From Silvania hatchlandensis (lineage in GTDB: Bacteria; Pseudomonadota; Gammaproteobacteria; Enterobacterales; Enterobacteriaceae), in assembly GCF_025564065.1 (NCBI RefSeq), contig NZ_JAMGZK010000053.1, positions 248,001-312,000 of the forward strand: a DNA stretch of 64,000 bases. Reading direction: 5' to 3'. The translations under genes and the position numbers were made by a program. The notes under the pieces were generated by a model, which saw nothing but the letters and a program-made list of their open reading frames with translations, did no database searches and was not told the origin of the DNA. The first letter of the stretch is position 1. Every line of letters begins with the position of its first letter. Shown here piece by piece: positions 31,202-42,268 of the stretch.

Positions 31202-31211
31202 TCTATAGTTA
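31202..31211 (+). promoter_or_regulatory. Possible RpoS-type -10 element of katE
   Basis: TCTATAGTTA resembles the stationary-phase sigma-S extended -10 (KCTAYRCTTAA) and lies about 58 bases before katE. E. coli katE is strongly RpoS-dependent. This is a short match and should be treated as tentative. Confidence 0.4.
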
Positions 31212-31268
31212 TTGAGTTTTGACGCAATAACGACCGCGTTTCAGCAATGAAAACAGGAGACGAGTGCA

Positions 31269-33527
31269 ATGTCGCAAAATGATAAGACCCATAATCCGCA
31301 GCAATCACCGGTTCATGATGATAATGAATCAAAACCCGGCCTGGACTCGCTGGCACCCGAGGATGGGTCACACCTGGCAACGCCAACCCCGACGCCTCCC
31401 GGACAGGAGCCGACGGCGCCGGGCAGCCTGAAGGCGCCGGACGTAAGCAATGAAAAGCTCACCTCGCTGGAGGATGTCCGCAAAGGCAGCGAAAACGTCC
31501 CGCTCACCACCAATCAGGGGGTGCGCATCGCCGACGATCAAAACTCGCTTCGCGCCGGATCACGCGGCCCGACCCTGCTGGAAGACTTTATCCTGCGCGA
31601 GAAGATCACCCATTTTGACCACGAGCGCATCCCGGAACGTATCGTCCACGCGCGCGGCTCGGCCGCCCACGGCTATTTTCAGCCTTATAAAAATCTGAGC
31701 GCGCTGACCAAAGCCGATTTCCTCTCCGACCCGGATAAGACCACTCCGGTTTTCGTGCGTTTTTCTACCGTACAGGGCGGTGCAGGTTCCGCCGATACGG
31801 TGCGGGACATCCGCGGGTTTGCCACCAAGTTTTATACCGAAGAGGGCATTTTTGACCTCGTCGGTAACAACACGCCAGTCTTCTTTATTCAGGATGCGCA
31901 CAAGTTCCCGGATTTTGTCCATGCGGTAAAACCGGAGCCTCACTGGGCGATCCCGCAGGGCCAGAGTGCGCACGACACCTTCTGGGATTACGTCTCGCTC
32001 CAGCCGGAAACCCTGCATAACGTGATGTGGGCGATGTCTGACCGCGGGATTCCCCGCAGCTATCGCACCATGGAAGGCTTTGGCATTCACACCTTCCGGC
32101 TGATTAACGCCGACGGGAAAGCCACGTTTGTGCGTTTCCACTGGAAGCCGGTAGCAGGTAAAGCCTCACTGGTGTGGGATGAGTCGCAGAAGCTGACCGG
32201 GCGCGACCCGGATTTCCACCGCCGCGAGCTGTGGGAGGCCATCGAAGCGGGCGACTATCCGGAATATGAACTTGGCTTCCAGCTGATCCCGGAAGAGGAC
32301 GAGTTCAAGTTTGATTTTGATATCCTCGACCCGACCAAGCTGATCCCCGAGGAGCTGGTACCGGTCCAGCTGGTGGGCAAAATGGTGCTCAACCGCAACC
32401 CGGATAACTTCTTTGCCGAGAACGAACAGGTCGCATTCCACCCAGGCCATATCGTCCCGGGGCTGGACTTCACCAACGATCCGCTGTTGCAGGGGCGTCT
32501 GTTCTCTTACACCGATACGCAAATCAGCCGCCTGGGGGGACCGAATTTCCACGAAATCCCGATTAACCGCCCTACCTGCCCGTACCATAACTTCCAGCGG
32601 GACGGGATGCACCGCATGGAGATCGACACCAATCCGGCAAACTATGAGCCGAATTCGATCAACGATAACTGGCCTCGCGAAACCCCACCCGGCCCGAAAC
32701 GGGGTGGATTCGAATCGTATCAGGAGCGCGTGGAAGGGACTAAAATCCGCGAGCGCAGTCCCTCCTTCGGCGAGTACTACGCCCATCCGCGCCTGTTCTG
32801 GCAGAGCCAGACGCCCGTCGAGCAGGAGCATATTATTGGCGCGTTCAGCTTTGAATTAAGCAAAGTAGTGCGGGCCTATATTCGCGAGCGGGTGGTCGAT
32901 CAGCTGGCGCATATTGATGTCACCCTCGCCCAGGGCGTGGCGGATAACTTAGGGCTCACCCTCAGCGACGAGCAGTGCAAGATTGCGCCGCCGAAAGCGG
33001 TCAACGGCGTGAAAAAAGATCCGTCGCTCAGCCTGTATGCCGTCCCCGGCGGCAGTATTAAAGGCCGGGTGGTGGCAGTGCTGCTGAACGACAGCGTCCG
33101 GGCCGCCGACGTGCTGGCGGCGCTAAAAGCGCTGAAAGCTAAAGGGGTACATGCCAAACTGCTCTTCTCGCGGATGGGCGACGTGAGCGCCGACGATGGC
33201 TCGGTGCTGCCGGTTGCCGCGACCTTTGCCGGATCGCCGTCGTTGACCGTAGATGCGGTGATCGTGCCGGGCGGCGACATCCAGAGTCTGCTCAGCAACG
33301 GTGATGCGGTCTATTACCTGCTGGAAGCCTACAAACACCTTAAGCCAATTGCGCTGGCTGGCGACGCCAGGCAGTTCAAAACCCGGCTTAATGTGGCCGA
33401 TAAAGGCGAAGAAGGGATTGTCGAGGGTAATAGCGCCGATAAGGCGTTTATGGACGATCTGCTGTCACTTATGGCCGCGCACCGCGTCTGGTCGCGCAGC
33501 AGTAAAATCGCCAGCATTCCGGCGTAA
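31269..33527 (+). CDS. katE: Catalase HPII, monofunctional large-subunit catalase
   Basis: A 752-residue clade 2 haem catalase that removes hydrogen peroxide in stationary phase. The active-site histidine lies in [12 protein letters not shown] (His127) and the proximal haem tyrosine in RLFSYTDTQ (Tyr414), one residue earlier than in E. coli HPII. The Pro- and Thr-rich N-terminal arm (residues about 1-75) and the C-terminal flavodoxin-like domain (from about 595: [21 protein letters not shown]) are both present. It stands alone, ending at a strong hairpin shared with chbG. Confidence 0.97.
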   Translation: MSQNDKTHNPQQSPVHDDNESKPGLDSLAPEDGSHLATPTPTPPGQEPTAPGSLKAPDVSNEKLTSLEDVRKGSENVPLTTNQGVRIADDQNSLRAGSRGPTLLEDFILREKITHFDHERIPERIVHARGSAAHGYFQPYKNLSALTKADFLSDPDKTTPVFVRFSTVQGGAGSADTVRDIRGFATKFYTEEGIFDLVGNNTPVFFIQDAHKFPDFVHAVKPEPHWAIPQGQSAHDTFWDYVSLQPETLHNVMWAMSDRGIPRSYRTMEGFGIHTFRLINADGKATFVRFHWKPVAGKASLVWDESQKLTGRDPDFHRRELWEAIEAGDYPEYELGFQLIPEEDEFKFDFDILDPTKLIPEELVPVQLVGKMVLNRNPDNFFAENEQVAFHPGHIVPGLDFTNDPLLQGRLFSYTDTQISRLGGPNFHEIPINRPTCPYHNFQRDGMHRMEIDTNPANYEPNSINDNWPRETPPGPKRGGFESYQERVEGTKIRERSPSFGEYYAHPRLFWQSQTPVEQEHIIGAFSFELSKVVRAYIRERVVDQLAHIDVTLAQGVADNLGLTLSDEQCKIAPPKAVNGVKKDPSLSLYAVPGGSIKGRVVAVLLNDSVRAADVLAALKALKAKGVHAKLLFSRMGDVSADDGSVLPVAATFAGSPSLTVDAVIVPGGDIQSLLSNGDAVYYLLEAYKHLKPIALAGDARQFKTRLNVADKGEEGIVEGNSADKAFMDDLLSLMAAHRVWSRSSKIASIPA

Positions 33528-33532
33528 AACAA

Positions 33533-33556
33533 CCGGGTGGCGTAATCGCCACCCGG
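33533..33556. terminator. Hairpin between katE and chbG
   Basis: CCGGGTGGCG (33533-33542) pairs with CGCCACCCGG (33547-33556) around TAAT, lying between the convergent katE and chbG stops. No long T-run follows, so its strength is uncertain. Confidence 0.65.
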
Positions 33557-33564
33557 CATTTCTC

Positions 33565-34323
33565 TCAGAGATCCCTGAAGGTTCCCAGTCGATACCCGCG
33601 CTCGGCAATCGCATATTTCAGCGACGTCGAGGTCAGGACATCCACCTCCGCCAGCCGCGGCCAGCAGTAGGCGCTTTTGCGGATCGTATTATCGATAAAG
33701 GCCGGATGGGCCATCACCTCCAGCGATCGCTCCCCGTTTTGAACCGAACTGTCCAGCACGCTTAAAAACAGCGCCTCGCTGATCTCATCCCCATAGAAGC
33801 CGCTGCTGAAGCCCTCGGTAGAAGGCGGCAGTGTAACGTCCGTCTCACTGAGCACGCCTTCCTGGCGATCCACCCGCAGCGCGACCCCTTTCCGGCGGGC
33901 AAACTCGGCCACCAGCGGGAAGATCGCCGGGATCATATGCACGTGATGATGGCTGTCGATATGCGTCGGCTCGGAGCCAAACAGATCAACAAAGCGATTA
34001 AACTGGCAGTCCAGCTCGCGCGCAATCTCATCCAGCGGCAGCGTGCCCTGCTCTGCCATGCTCCAGATCCATTTCCCCAGTACGCCGTCTCGGGTCAGCC
34101 CAGGCATCGGCGTCAGCGGTATGCCGAGGGTCAGGACAAAGTGCATCCCGACGCCCAGCGCGGGCAGATCCCGGCTGAGCGCAACGGCATGCTCAATGGC
34201 GTCGCCATTGACCAGCGCAGTGGCCGAGGTCACGACGCCATGCCGACAGGCTTCCGCAATGCCGTAGTTTTGCCCCTTCGACAGACCAAAATCATCAGCA
34301 TTGACGATCAGCAGATATTCCAT
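33565..34323 (-). CDS. chbG: Chitooligosaccharide deacetylase ChbG
   Basis: A 252-residue YdjC-family carbohydrate esterase that removes one acetyl group from chitobiose 6-phosphate, producing the inducer that ChbR recognises. The metal-binding motifs are [14 protein letters not shown] near residues 7-20 and [16 protein letters not shown] near 122-137. It is the last gene of chbBCARFG, 11 bases after chbF. Confidence 0.95.
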   Translation of the reverse strand: MEYLLIVNADDFGLSKGQNYGIAEACRHGVVTSATALVNGDAIEHAVALSRDLPALGVGMHFVLTLGIPLTPMPGLTRDGVLGKWIWSMAEQGTLPLDEIARELDCQFNRFVDLFGSEPTHIDSHHHVHMIPAIFPLVAEFARRKGVALRVDRQEGVLSETDVTLPPSTEGFSSGFYGDEISEALFLSVLDSSVQNGERSLEVMAHPAFIDNTIRKSAYCWPRLAEVDVLTSTSLKYAIAERGYRLGTFRDL

Positions 34324-34334
34324 AGCGATCCCTC

Positions 34335-35690
34335 TCAGTGCTGCTCGCTTTTCAGTTTATCGACCGTGGCCGCAAAGTTCGGCAGCCATTTTTCATGGGC
34401 CAGAATCAGCTCGCGTGCCAGCAGTTCTGCATCGCGATCGGACTGCACCAGCGGGCTGAGATTGAGCGCCAGCAGGACGTCGTTCAGCTCGCCGCTAAGC
34501 GCCGCATGGCTTGCCGCCACTTCAAAACCCTTGATGGTGTGGATCAGGCCCAGTACTTTGTCATCGAAGTGGGTCAGACGCGGATGCGGCTTCGCCCCAT
34601 CGCGGCCCAGAATACAGGTCATCTCAACCGCCCAGTCTGCCGGGATGTTGTCAATGTGGCCGTGGTGCGGCACGTTGACGTAATGCTCGGCCTGCTTGTC
34701 ATTGTAGATGGCGTTGATCACTTCGCAGGCCGCGTCGGAGTAATACGCTCCCCCGCGCTGCTCCAGCTCTTTCGGCTTGACGTTAAGGTCCGGATTTTTA
34801 TACAACTCAAACAGCTGCTTCTCAACCTTCTGTACCACCTGCGCGCGGGCGCCGCCTTTGTAATACTCGCCCATCTCAATCGCCAGCATCTCTTTCAGCT
34901 TGAAGTAGTACAGCAGGTAGGAGCACGGCAGCAGGTTGAGCGAGCGGATCAACCCTTCACTAAACGGCAGGTCGAAGATGTTCTTCACCGAACTGGCTTT
35001 CAGGGTGCCACTGGCGACCCCATCCAGCAGTTCAGCAAAGCGTGACTGGCCGTTGACCAGCACGTCTTTGATAAAGACCATGTGGTTGAGGCCAAACAGG
35101 TCAATGGAGAGCTCGTCGTTGTCGGTCAGGGCCAGCACGTCACGAATAAACATCTTCATGCCAATCGGAATATTGCACACGCCGATAAAGCGTTTGAAGC
35201 CGGTGTGGCGATAGACCGCTTCAGTCACCATCCCGGCCGGGTTGGTAAAGTTGATCACCCACGCCTGCGGGCAGATCGCCTCCACATCTTTAATGATGTC
35301 GAATATCACCGGAATGGTGCGCAGCCCTTTGAACAGGCCGCCTGCGCCGTTGGTCTCCTGACCGAGGTAGCCGTGGCTAAGGGGAATGCGCTCATCCAGT
35401 TCACGGGCTTTAAGCTGACCCACGCGCAGCTGGGTGGTGACAAAGTCAGCATCTTTAAGCGCCTCGCGGCGATCCAGCGTTTTGTGCACGGTCATTGGCA
35501 CGCCCGCTTTTTTTACCATCCGCTGGCAGAGGTCAAAAATAATATCGAGTTTTTCCTGCCCTTCTTTCACATCCACCAGCCATAATTCGCTGACCGGTAA
35601 TTCATGATAGCGTTTGAGGAACCCTTCCAGTAATTCCGGGGTATAGCTGCTTCCGCCGCCGATGGTGACCACTTTCAGTTTCTTTTGCAT
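34335..35690 (-). CDS. chbF: 6-phospho-beta-glucosidase / monoacetylchitobiose-6-phosphate hydrolase
   Basis: A 451-residue GH4 glycosidase that needs NAD and a divalent metal and cleaves phosphorylated, deacetylated chitobiose. The NAD-binding start [17 protein letters not shown] is at residues about 7-23, and metal and substrate motifs include [16 protein letters not shown] near 150-168, GVCNIPIG near 173 and GLNHM near 203. The ATG at 35690 follows GGGAGAATATT and aligns with the E. coli start; a longer ORF from 35753 is rejected. Confidence 0.96.
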   Translation of the reverse strand: MQKKLKVVTIGGGSSYTPELLEGFLKRYHELPVSELWLVDVKEGQEKLDIIFDLCQRMVKKAGVPMTVHKTLDRREALKDADFVTTQLRVGQLKARELDERIPLSHGYLGQETNGAGGLFKGLRTIPVIFDIIKDVEAICPQAWVINFTNPAGMVTEAVYRHTGFKRFIGVCNIPIGMKMFIRDVLALTDNDELSIDLFGLNHMVFIKDVLVNGQSRFAELLDGVASGTLKASSVKNIFDLPFSEGLIRSLNLLPCSYLLYYFKLKEMLAIEMGEYYKGGARAQVVQKVEKQLFELYKNPDLNVKPKELEQRGGAYYSDAACEVINAIYNDKQAEHYVNVPHHGHIDNIPADWAVEMTCILGRDGAKPHPRLTHFDDKVLGLIHTIKGFEVAASHAALSGELNDVLLALNLSPLVQSDRDAELLARELILAHEKWLPNFAATVDKLKSEQH

Positions 35691-35792
35691 AATATTCTCC
35701 CTGGGGAAACCGCACATTACGTATAGCGATCCCTTCCCATGTAATAAGGGCAAGCATGAAATCGATATTCCCGACGGCGTAACCGCCGGGCG

Positions 35793-36611
35793 TTAATTTA
35801 TAACCGTCAGGTTTTTCCGGTAGCTGTTGGGTGTAAATGAGGTCAATTTTTTGAAGGTTTTAATAAACAGGCTCGGACTGCTATAACCGGATTCATAAGC
35901 AATATCCGTCACCGAATAGTTGGTGATCTCCAGCTGTTTCTTCGCAAAATTAATCCGTATTTCATTAATAATTTGCACCGGGGTTTTCTGGTAATAACGC
36001 TGGGTGGCGCGGGTCAGGTACTCCTGCGACTTACCGGACAACGCAACCATATTCTCCAGCGCATTTTCACCAAAGCGCAGCTTGTCGTGCATTCTTTCGA
36101 CGGTAGTACGCAGCCACGGGGGGACATCGTCCGTCTCCAGCTGCTCTTCGCGATAATGGCGTAAGCGGTTGACGACGTAGAAGGTCACCGTCTCGATAAA
36201 TTCATCAAACTCATTGTCGCGAAAGTTAAGCGAGGCAATAACGGTCTCTATCCAGGTCAGGAACTCGTTTTTAACGTGATACACCTGAGAAGCGACAAAG
36301 CAGAACGGCACCAGTGGGGAGTAGTGGGTCTCGAAAAAGCGCTTACTGACGCCCACATTCAGGATGCGGGTGGCGCCAAATTCGTACAGGCTCTGATGAT
36401 GCGAGCCCAGCGGAATAAAAACAAAATCGCCCCGCTCCAGCAGCACGCGCTTGCCGTTGATCTCCTGGAAATAGCGGCCGGTCAGCACAATGGTGAACTC
36501 ATAGTAGTCATGCTGATGCAGACCGCTGATGCTTTCCACCTTGTTGTAGATAAACACATGAAAATTTTTACCATTAAACAACTGCAGTTCCCGAGCGGTA
36601 TTGATTTCCAT
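35793..36611 (-). CDS. chbR: Chitobiose operon regulator ChbR, AraC family
   Basis: A 272-residue regulator with an N-terminal cupin (about residues 15-100, [22 protein letters not shown]) and a C-terminal AraC-type double helix-turn-helix (about 170-268, [22 protein letters not shown], then [23 protein letters not shown]). It activates chb when chitobiose is available and represses it otherwise, together with NagC and CRP. It lies inside the operon it controls, between chbA and chbF. Confidence 0.95.
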   Translation of the reverse strand: MEINTARELQLFNGKNFHVFIYNKVESISGLHQHDYYEFTIVLTGRYFQEINGKRVLLERGDFVFIPLGSHHQSLYEFGATRILNVGVSKRFFETHYSPLVPFCFVASQVYHVKNEFLTWIETVIASLNFRDNEFDEFIETVTFYVVNRLRHYREEQLETDDVPPWLRTTVERMHDKLRFGENALENMVALSGKSQEYLTRATQRYYQKTPVQIINEIRINFAKKQLEITNYSVTDIAYESGYSSPSLFIKTFKKLTSFTPNSYRKNLTVIN

Positions 36612-36637
36612 CGCGCTGACCTCCTGCTAAGCCTGAC

Positions 36638-36985
36638 TTATTGAATTTTCTCGTGAAGTTCGATGAGTTCCGCCACCAGCTCACGTGACAGCATCGAGGT
36701 CATCAGATGATCCTGCGCGTGCACCAGCACCAGGCTCACCTTCATTTTACCCTCACCTTGATCGCTTTCGATCAGTTTTGTTTGCACCAGATGCGCTTCG
36801 TTCAGCGCGGTGCGGGATTCAGCCATCATCGCTTTCGCGGCCTCGAAGTCACCCAACTTGGCCTTTTTCAGGGCAGCATACGCCAGGCTGCGCGCCTGCC
36901 CCGAGTTAATAATAAGACCCATCACCACTTCTTCCAGGTCGTTTTCGACAACGTCTTCTGCTACGGCATTTTCTAAATCAAACAT
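36638..36985 (-). CDS. chbA: PTS chitobiose-specific EIIA component
   Basis: A 115-residue EIIA of the lactose/chitobiose PTS family, a trimer of helical bundles that passes phosphate from HPr to ChbB. The phosphorylated histidine is in SLVLVHAQDHLM near residue 88-92, and VVMGLIINSGQARSLAYAAL is the family's N-terminal helix. The ATG at 36985 has an AGGAG eight bases upstream; the GTG at 36994 is too close to that site. Confidence 0.95.
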   Translation of the reverse strand: MFDLENAVAEDVVENDLEEVVMGLIINSGQARSLAYAALKKAKLGDFEAAKAMMAESRTALNEAHLVQTKLIESDQGEGKMKVSLVLVHAQDHLMTSMLSRELVAELIELHEKIQ

Positions 36986-37031
36986 CTCTTTCACTCCTGT
37001 GATGGCGCAGGTTGCCCTGCGCCGGGTGATA

Positions 37032-38390
37032 TCAGAATTTCAGGGCCAGGGCGATCTCTTCTTCGCTCTGCTCTTCGTCAATCGTGGTCTGCGCTTTGTT
37101 GGCGATAACCACGAACGGCATGTACAGCAGGGTGGCTACGCCAAGGTTGAACATCGCCACCAGGAAGGCCGCTACGCTGCCGTTGGTGTTAAAGAAGGCG
37201 CCCAGACCGGCAGGCATTGTCCACGGGGCAATGTTGGTCACCGGTGGAATAATTCCCAGATAGTAGGCCGTCAGGGTAATGGCGGCCAGCAGCGGCTGCA
37301 CCAGTACGAACGGGATAAACATCACCGGGTTCATGATAATCGGCAGGCCAAACAGGATGGGCTCGTTAATCTGGAAGATGCCTGACGGCAATGCCAGCTT
37401 CGCTACCTGACGGTGATCGGCACGACGGGAGGTGATAAACACCGCAATGATCAGGCCCAGCGTCGCCCCAGTACCACCCAGGAAGATGTAGGAGTCCAGC
37501 ATCGGTTTCGCCCAGACGTGGAAGGTTTTACCCGCCGCCAGCGCCGCATCCACGGAGCCGTACTGCTGATAAAGTGCCACGTTTTCCAGCGCCCACGGGG
37601 TCATGATGCCGCTGTCCAGCGCGGCCAGCGCCAGAGAACCGTGTACACCAAAGAACCACAGCAGGGAGGTGAAGATAACGTATGCCCAGCCCACTACGCC
37701 GCCCATCGCCGCCAGCGGCGTGGAGATGGTGTCCATAATGATCTGGTGGAAGTTGGTGCCCCAATGCGACAGCGCCCAGGCCACAATCCCCATAATAGAG
37801 AGGATGATAAAGCCGGGGATCAACGCCGAGAACGAGCGTGACACCGACTCAGGTACGCTGTCAGGTAAGCGAATCACCCAATTGCGGCGAACAATGAAGG
37901 TAAACATCTCCGCCACGACCAGACCAATGACAATACCTGAGATAATGTTCGCCCCACCCAGCCAGTTCGCCCCTACCGCGTAGGCTTCACCCACGCTGTA
38001 CGGCGTTACGGTCATAAAGGCAGCGACGGATAATAAACCGGCAGCCAGCGAGTCAACTTTACGCTCATCCGCCAGTGCCATCCCTATAAAGAAAGGGGCC
38101 ATCAGCGACATAATACCCAGTGTACCGTTGTACACATTGCCGCCGATAGCCTTGAAACCATTTAGCGTTTCAATAGTCGAGGGATCTAAACGGATACCTA
38201 ATGAGTAGAAAAAAGAACCATCACCGAAGCTCAGAAAAACGTTATTGATTAAAACGAACATTGCCCCCGCCAGGGTTAACGGCATAACCTTAATAAAACC
38301 GTTTTTAATAGCGTTGACATGCGGTTGCTTTCCTATTTTAACTGCAAAAGGAAGGAGTACCTTTTCAAGTGCACCAATGAATCCACTCAT
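37032..38390 (-). CDS. chbC: PTS chitobiose-specific EIIC permease
   Basis: A 452-residue membrane permease that imports and phosphorylates N,N'-diacetylchitobiose and related beta-disaccharides. It has about ten hydrophobic helices, the conserved [18 protein letters not shown] near residue 33 and the substrate-site region [15 protein letters not shown] with NEPILFG near 340-350. In E. coli its expression is limited by the small RNA ChiX acting on the chb mRNA; I did not look for pairing. It lies 83 bases after chbB. Confidence 0.95.
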   Translation of the reverse strand: MSGFIGALEKVLLPFAVKIGKQPHVNAIKNGFIKVMPLTLAGAMFVLINNVFLSFGDGSFFYSLGIRLDPSTIETLNGFKAIGGNVYNGTLGIMSLMAPFFIGMALADERKVDSLAAGLLSVAAFMTVTPYSVGEAYAVGANWLGGANIISGIVIGLVVAEMFTFIVRRNWVIRLPDSVPESVSRSFSALIPGFIILSIMGIVAWALSHWGTNFHQIIMDTISTPLAAMGGVVGWAYVIFTSLLWFFGVHGSLALAALDSGIMTPWALENVALYQQYGSVDAALAAGKTFHVWAKPMLDSYIFLGGTGATLGLIIAVFITSRRADHRQVAKLALPSGIFQINEPILFGLPIIMNPVMFIPFVLVQPLLAAITLTAYYLGIIPPVTNIAPWTMPAGLGAFFNTNGSVAAFLVAMFNLGVATLLYMPFVVIANKAQTTIDEEQSEEEIALALKF

Positions 38391-38473
38391 AGAATAATAC
38401 CCTTAAATGCCGCAATAATATTGCGGCGTAAGTGTGTGTGAAATAGCTCTTTGACGGGAAAAATAAAAATAAA

Positions 38474-38791
38474 TTAATTAGCAGCTTTTTTAATAGCCGC
38501 GACAGCAGCTTTAAGAACACCTAAACCATCAATTTTGCCGTACAGCGCAGAATCGATCACTTCAACCGGTTTATTCGGTAACAAACGCTGGATCTCAGGC
38601 AGCATATAGGCAATTTGCGGCCCCAGCAGAATCACATCAGCGCTGGTTCCTTTTTCGCCTGCCAGCGTTTCTGGAAATGCTTCAATCACAACGGGTACTT
38701 CGTATTTTTCAGCCTGCGCACGCATCTTTGACACCAGCAGTGACGTTGACATGCCCGCCGAGCAGAACAGATAGATATGTTTCTTTTCCAT
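38474..38791 (-). CDS. chbB: PTS chitobiose-specific EIIB component
   Basis: A 105-residue EIIB of the lactose/chitobiose PTS family. The phosphorylated cysteine is Cys10 in [18 protein letters not shown], and the fold continues with [15 protein letters not shown] near residue 55. It is the first gene of chbBCARFG, under control of the region at 38792-39011. Confidence 0.95.
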   Translation of the reverse strand: MEKKHIYLFCSAGMSTSLLVSKMRAQAEKYEVPVVIEAFPETLAGEKGTSADVILLGPQIAYMLPEIQRLLPNKPVEVIDSALYGKIDGLGVLKAAVAAIKKAAN

Positions 38792-38948
38792 AGCGACTTC
38801 CCTCTTATATGCTCACCGCTTTCGCCGCGATCCCAGCGTGTTAACCGTGTCGGATTCATCGCTGGCGTATCTGATGGATTCAGTATACGGCAACCGATTT
38901 ACCACGGATAATCTCTGATGATTTACAATTGTCTCTCATTGACCTGCG

Positions 38949-38968
38949 GTTATGACTCCCTTCACATT
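38949..38968 (-). promoter_or_regulatory. Candidate CRP site of the chb promoter
   Basis: TATGA-CTCCCT-TCACA (38951-38966) matches nine of ten core positions of the CRP consensus TGTGA-N6-TCACA. It lies about 160 bases upstream of chbB. A nearby AT-rich imperfect repeat (about 38975-38998, AATAATTCGCGCAAAGAAAT) could be a NagC site. CRP, NagC and ChbR control this operon in E. coli. Confidence 0.55.
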
Positions 38969-39011
38969 TTAGGCAAATAATTCGCGCAAAGAAATAAGAT
39001 GAGAGGCGACG

Positions 39012-39036
39012 TAAAAAAACCGGCCAGGTGGCCGGT
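39012..39036 (-). terminator. Terminator after osmE
   Basis: ACCGGCCA (39019-39026) pairs with TGGCCGGT (39029-39036) across GG; on the minus strand seven Ts follow. It ends osmE upstream of the chb control region. Confidence 0.85.
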
Positions 39037-39064
39037 TTGTTTGTTTGCTCAGGAAAGCGTGTTA

Positions 39065-39406
39065 TCAGGCTTTTGGCGCCTGCGGATCTGTATCGTATTC
39101 CGCACAGGTCTGGTAGCCGGAGTTAATCACGTGGCCTGTATCATCAAGGGCCACAAAGTAAGTTTGTGCTTTACCATCCCGTTGACCGAGGATGTAAGTC
39201 TGACAGGTGCCGCGAGCGTGAACCATCGTCACTTCGGATGACGGTTTCCCGGCAACCTGCATCACCTGGGCCCGGCTCATGCCTTTTTTAACGTCTTTCA
39301 CGACGGGCTCTTTAAACTGATCGGTAGTACGATCGTAGGCGGTACACCCCGCCAGCAAAGTCAATACTGCCGCTGCACCCAACATTCCTGCTATATTCTT
39401 GTTCAT
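39065..39406 (-). CDS. osmE: Osmotically inducible lipoprotein OsmE
   Basis: A 113-residue lipoprotein with lipobox LLAGC (Cys21) and a SmpA/OmlA (BamE-like) domain. The visible core is [22 protein letters not shown], then CQTYILG, and [24 protein letters not shown]. OsmE is induced by high osmolarity and in stationary phase; its target is not established. It is divergent from nadE. Confidence 0.95.
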   Translation of the reverse strand: MNKNIAGMLGAAAVLTLLAGCTAYDRTTDQFKEPVVKDVKKGMSRAQVMQVAGKPSSEVTMVHARGTCQTYILGQRDGKAQTYFVALDDTGHVINSGYQTCAEYDTDPQAPKA

Positions 39407-39642
39407 AAACCGTCCTCTTGTTTTTCAGCGTGTTAAGTAAGCCTGGAATAGAAAATCACTTTTTTCAACTCCAGGCGTAACGGCGCAGGTTTTTCGGAAA
39501 ATTCTAATCAAACAAAGATAAGCGGCTGAATCGACGGATTTCGCCTCACATAAAAATGTGATCCTTGTCGTTTCAGACCTGACGGGTTAGCTTTAACAGA
39601 ACATTCATCAGGCAAATTTGCGTAAGTAAATGGAGGGGCTTA

Positions 39643-40470
39643 ATGGCTCTGCAACAAGAGATTATTCAGGCGCTGGGTGTCAAACCCACCATCAATGCGG
39701 AAGAAGAGATCCGCCGCAGCGTCGATTTTTTGAAGTCCTATCTTCAAACCTACCCGTTTCTGAAATCCCTGATCCTCGGTATCAGCGGCGGCCAGGACTC
39801 CACCCTTGCCGGAAAGCTCTGCCAGCTGGCCATCACCGAGCTGCGTGAAGAGACCGGCAATGATGCGCTGCAGTTTATCGCCGTTCGCCTCCCCTACGGC
39901 GTGCAGGCCGACGAACAGGACTGCCAGGACGCTATCGGTTTTATTCAGCCGGATCGGGTGCTGACGGTCAATATCAAGAGTGCGGTCCTGGCCAGCGAGC
40001 AGGCGTTACGCGATGCGGGCATTGAGCTGAGTGATTTTGTGCGCGGCAACGAAAAAGCCCGCGAACGAATGAAAGCCCAGTACAGCATCGCCGGGATGAC
40101 CAGTGGCGTGGTGGTTGGGACCGACCATGCGGCAGAAGCGCTGACCGGCTTCTTTACCAAGTACGGCGACGGCGGCACCGACATTAATCCGCTGTTCCGT
40201 CTGAACAAGCGTCAGGGTAAACAGCTGCTGGCCGCGCTGGGCTGTCCGGAGCATCTGTATAAGAAAGCGCCTACCGCCGATCTTGAAGACGATCGCCCTT
40301 CCCTGCCTGATGAAGCTGCGCTGGGGGTAACCTATGAAAACATTGATGATTATCTGGAAGGCAAAGTGCTGGATGAAGGCACCGGACGCATTATTGAAGG
40401 CTGGTATCTGAAAACCGAGCATAAACGTCGCCCACCCATTACGGTGTTCGACGATTTCTGGAAACGTTAA
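39643..40470 (+). CDS. nadE: NH3-dependent NAD synthetase
   Basis: A 275-residue cytoplasmic enzyme that amidates deamido-NAD with ammonia and ATP, the last step of NAD synthesis. The N-type ATP pyrophosphatase P-loop is [12 protein letters not shown] near residues 46-57, and the substrate region [20 protein letters not shown] is near 160-180. An ATGGAGGGGC ribosome site precedes it. It lacks the glutaminase domain of larger NAD synthetases. Confidence 0.97.
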   Translation: MALQQEIIQALGVKPTINAEEEIRRSVDFLKSYLQTYPFLKSLILGISGGQDSTLAGKLCQLAITELREETGNDALQFIAVRLPYGVQADEQDCQDAIGFIQPDRVLTVNIKSAVLASEQALRDAGIELSDFVRGNEKARERMKAQYSIAGMTSGVVVGTDHAAEALTGFFTKYGDGGTDINPLFRLNKRQGKQLLAALGCPEHLYKKAPTADLEDDRPSLPDEAALGVTYENIDDYLEGKVLDEGTGRIIEGWYLKTEHKRRPPITVFDDFWKR

Positions 40471-40477
40471 TTTGACC

Positions 40478-40503
40478 GGGGCGACATCCGTCGCCTCTTT
40501 TTT
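40478..40503 (+). terminator. Terminator after nadE
   Basis: GGCGAC (40480-40485) pairs with GTCGCC (40490-40495) around ATCC, followed by TCTTTTTT. It is eight bases beyond the nadE stop and upstream of the cho LexA box. Confidence 0.88.
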
Positions 40504-40524
40504 AACCATCCCACAGCTGCTACA

Positions 40525-40540
40525 CTGTATGCCTGAACAG
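40525..40540 (+). promoter_or_regulatory. LexA box of cho
   Basis: CTGTATGCCTGAACAG fits CTG-N10-CAG, with CA before and TA after as in the consensus. It is 15 bases upstream of the cho start and would block RNA polymerase. E. coli cho (ydjQ) is an established SOS gene. Confidence 0.85.
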
Positions 40541-40555
40541 TATCAGGAGTACGTT

Positions 40556-41443
40556 GTGAGCAGGCGTCAATCGGCACCGCGGCTTGAATTTGAAGCCGCC
40601 GCCATCTATGAATACCCCGAACATTTACGACCGTGGCTTGAAGCGCTGCCCAAACAGCCCGGCGTTTACTTTTTTCATGGCGACAGCGACGCCATGCCGC
40701 TGTACATCGGTAAAAGCGTCAATATTCGCAGCCGCGTACTCTCGCATCTGCGCACCCCGGACGAGGCCGCCATGCTGCGCCAGTCCCGACGCATCAGCTG
40801 GACGCAAACCGCCGGTGAGCTGGGTGCCTTACTGCTGGAGGCCCGCTTAATTAAGGAGCAGCAGCCGCTGTTCAATAAGCGTTTGCGCCGCAACCGCCAG
40901 CTCTGCTCATTGCACATCAGCGAGGGTAAACCGCAGGTGGTGTATGCCCGCGAGGTGGACTTTTCGCACACCGCTAACCTGTTTGGCCTTTTCGCCAACC
41001 GCCGGGCGGCGCTGCAAACCCTGCAGGCGCTGGCCGACGAGCGTCAGCTCTGCTATGGCCTGCTGGGACTGGAGTCGGTAAGTCGGGGCCGGGCCTGCTT
41101 CCGGTCAGCCCTGAAGCGCTGTGCCGGGGCCTGCTGCGGGAAAGAGAGCGTTGAAGATCATCAGCAACGTTTAGTTGAAGGGCTGCAGGCGATTGGCATT
41201 ACCTGCTGGCCGTGGGACAGCGCCGTGGCGCTGAAAGAATCGCGCGCAGAGATGACCCATTTTCATATCATCCATAACTGGCTGTGGCTAGGCGCGGTAG
41301 AGTCCCTGGACCAGGCGGCGGAATTGCTCCGCACACCTTCTGGTTTTGACCAGGACGGCTATAAAATTCTCTGCAAGCCGCTGCTCACGGGTCACTACGA
41401 CATTATCCCGCTCAGTGACCTGGCAGCCAAACGATCTCGCTGA
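40556..41443 (+). CDS. cho: Excinuclease Cho
   Basis: A 295-residue UvrC homologue that makes the 3' incision in nucleotide excision repair at lesions UvrC handles poorly. It has only the N-terminal GIY-YIG nuclease domain (GVYFFHG near residue 33 and [17 protein letters not shown] near 47-63) and a cysteine-rich tail ([16 protein letters not shown] near 195). The GTG at 40556 follows AGGAG by six bases and gives the E. coli length; the ORF extends in frame to 40472 through the LexA box. Its 3' end overlaps ves by 32 bases. Confidence 0.94.
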   Translation: MSRRQSAPRLEFEAAAIYEYPEHLRPWLEALPKQPGVYFFHGDSDAMPLYIGKSVNIRSRVLSHLRTPDEAAMLRQSRRISWTQTAGELGALLLEARLIKEQQPLFNKRLRRNRQLCSLHISEGKPQVVYAREVDFSHTANLFGLFANRRAALQTLQALADERQLCYGLLGLESVSRGRACFRSALKRCAGACCGKESVEDHQQRLVEGLQAIGITCWPWDSAVALKESRAEMTHFHIIHNWLWLGAVESLDQAAELLRTPSGFDQDGYKILCKPLLTGHYDIIPLSDLAAKRSR

Positions 41444-41969
41444 ACAACAGTTCGCCTTCCTCTTTCAGCAGCCGCAGCGTATGTTCACCTTCGTGCCAGT
41501 AAGCGCCCTGGTCGGCGGTGAGCAGCTTTTCACCCAGCTGCCACGCGCCGCTCAGGACAAACACCACGCCACCGCGCGAGGCAAACGTCGTAAAGGTGCG
41601 GTCCGCCACCCGGACCTTCGCCCGACAGCGATCCCGGCGGGTCATGATATTCAGATCCATCGACATCCGACCTTCTGTCAGCTGCGCTTTCACCGGCAGG
41701 TCACCGGCAAAGCTGAAGGGCTGATGACGCCTGAGCGTATGGTTAAAAGCGTGCCCGCCGTCCAGACTGACTTCCCCCCCTTCCAGCAGAGTGATCACCC
41801 GGTCAACGCCGGGAAATGTCGCAAACTCGCCGTTGCTGGCGATGGACGCAATACTGGCACGCCAGTTAAAGTCCCGGGTAGCAGGAGGAAAACAACATAT
41901 TTCTCGCGTCTCGCCTGCACCGTTGCGCCAGAGGTTGACCGGCATTTTGCGAATATCAAAGAACTCCAT
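41412..41969 (-). CDS. ves: Ves protein, HutD family cupin
   Basis: A 185-residue HutD/Ves-family cupin. The sequence matches E. coli Ves through [25 protein letters not shown], then [22 protein letters not shown] and [26 protein letters not shown]. coli Ves was described as a cold- and stress-inducible protein; its activity is not known. The ATG at 41969 follows AGGAGTAATA; the longer frame to 42041 is rejected. It is convergent with cho and overlaps its end. Confidence 0.92.
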   Translation of the reverse strand: MEFFDIRKMPVNLWRNGAGETREICCFPPATRDFNWRASIASIASNGEFATFPGVDRVITLLEGGEVSLDGGHAFNHTLRRHQPFSFAGDLPVKAQLTEGRMSMDLNIMTRRDRCRAKVRVADRTFTTFASRGGVVFVLSGAWQLGEKLLTADQGAYWHEGEHTLRLLKEEGELLFSEIVWLPGH

Positions 41970-42193
41970 TATTACTCCTGAAGGACGCAACACGCGCCAG
42001 AGCGGCTCGCGCAGGGCGAGTCGCTTTTCGATTGTTATCATTAGGTCACTACAGATGCATTATCGGCAGGTGTGCAGAAAGGCCTTAGTATGATGACGAA
42101 TAAAAATCGCTAACGTCATAACTATTAAACACATTCAGAAAACCGACTACAGGAGAATACCGCGCTGGCGGCGGCTGACAAGAGGGGTTCAAA

Positions 42194-42252
42194 GAAAAAA
42201 CCGCCGGACCTGTCCACAGCGATTTCGCTTTCGTGAACAGGATCCGGCGGTC
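42194..42252 (-). terminator. Long terminator hairpin after spy
   Basis: CCGCCGGA-CCTGT (from 42201) pairs with ACAGG-TCCGGCGG (to about 42250), with one unpaired base and a smaller AGCGAAATCGCT palindrome in the loop. On the minus strand it runs into TTTTTTC. It closes spy. Confidence 0.82.
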
Positions 42253-42268
42253 TTAAATGTTTAACGGC

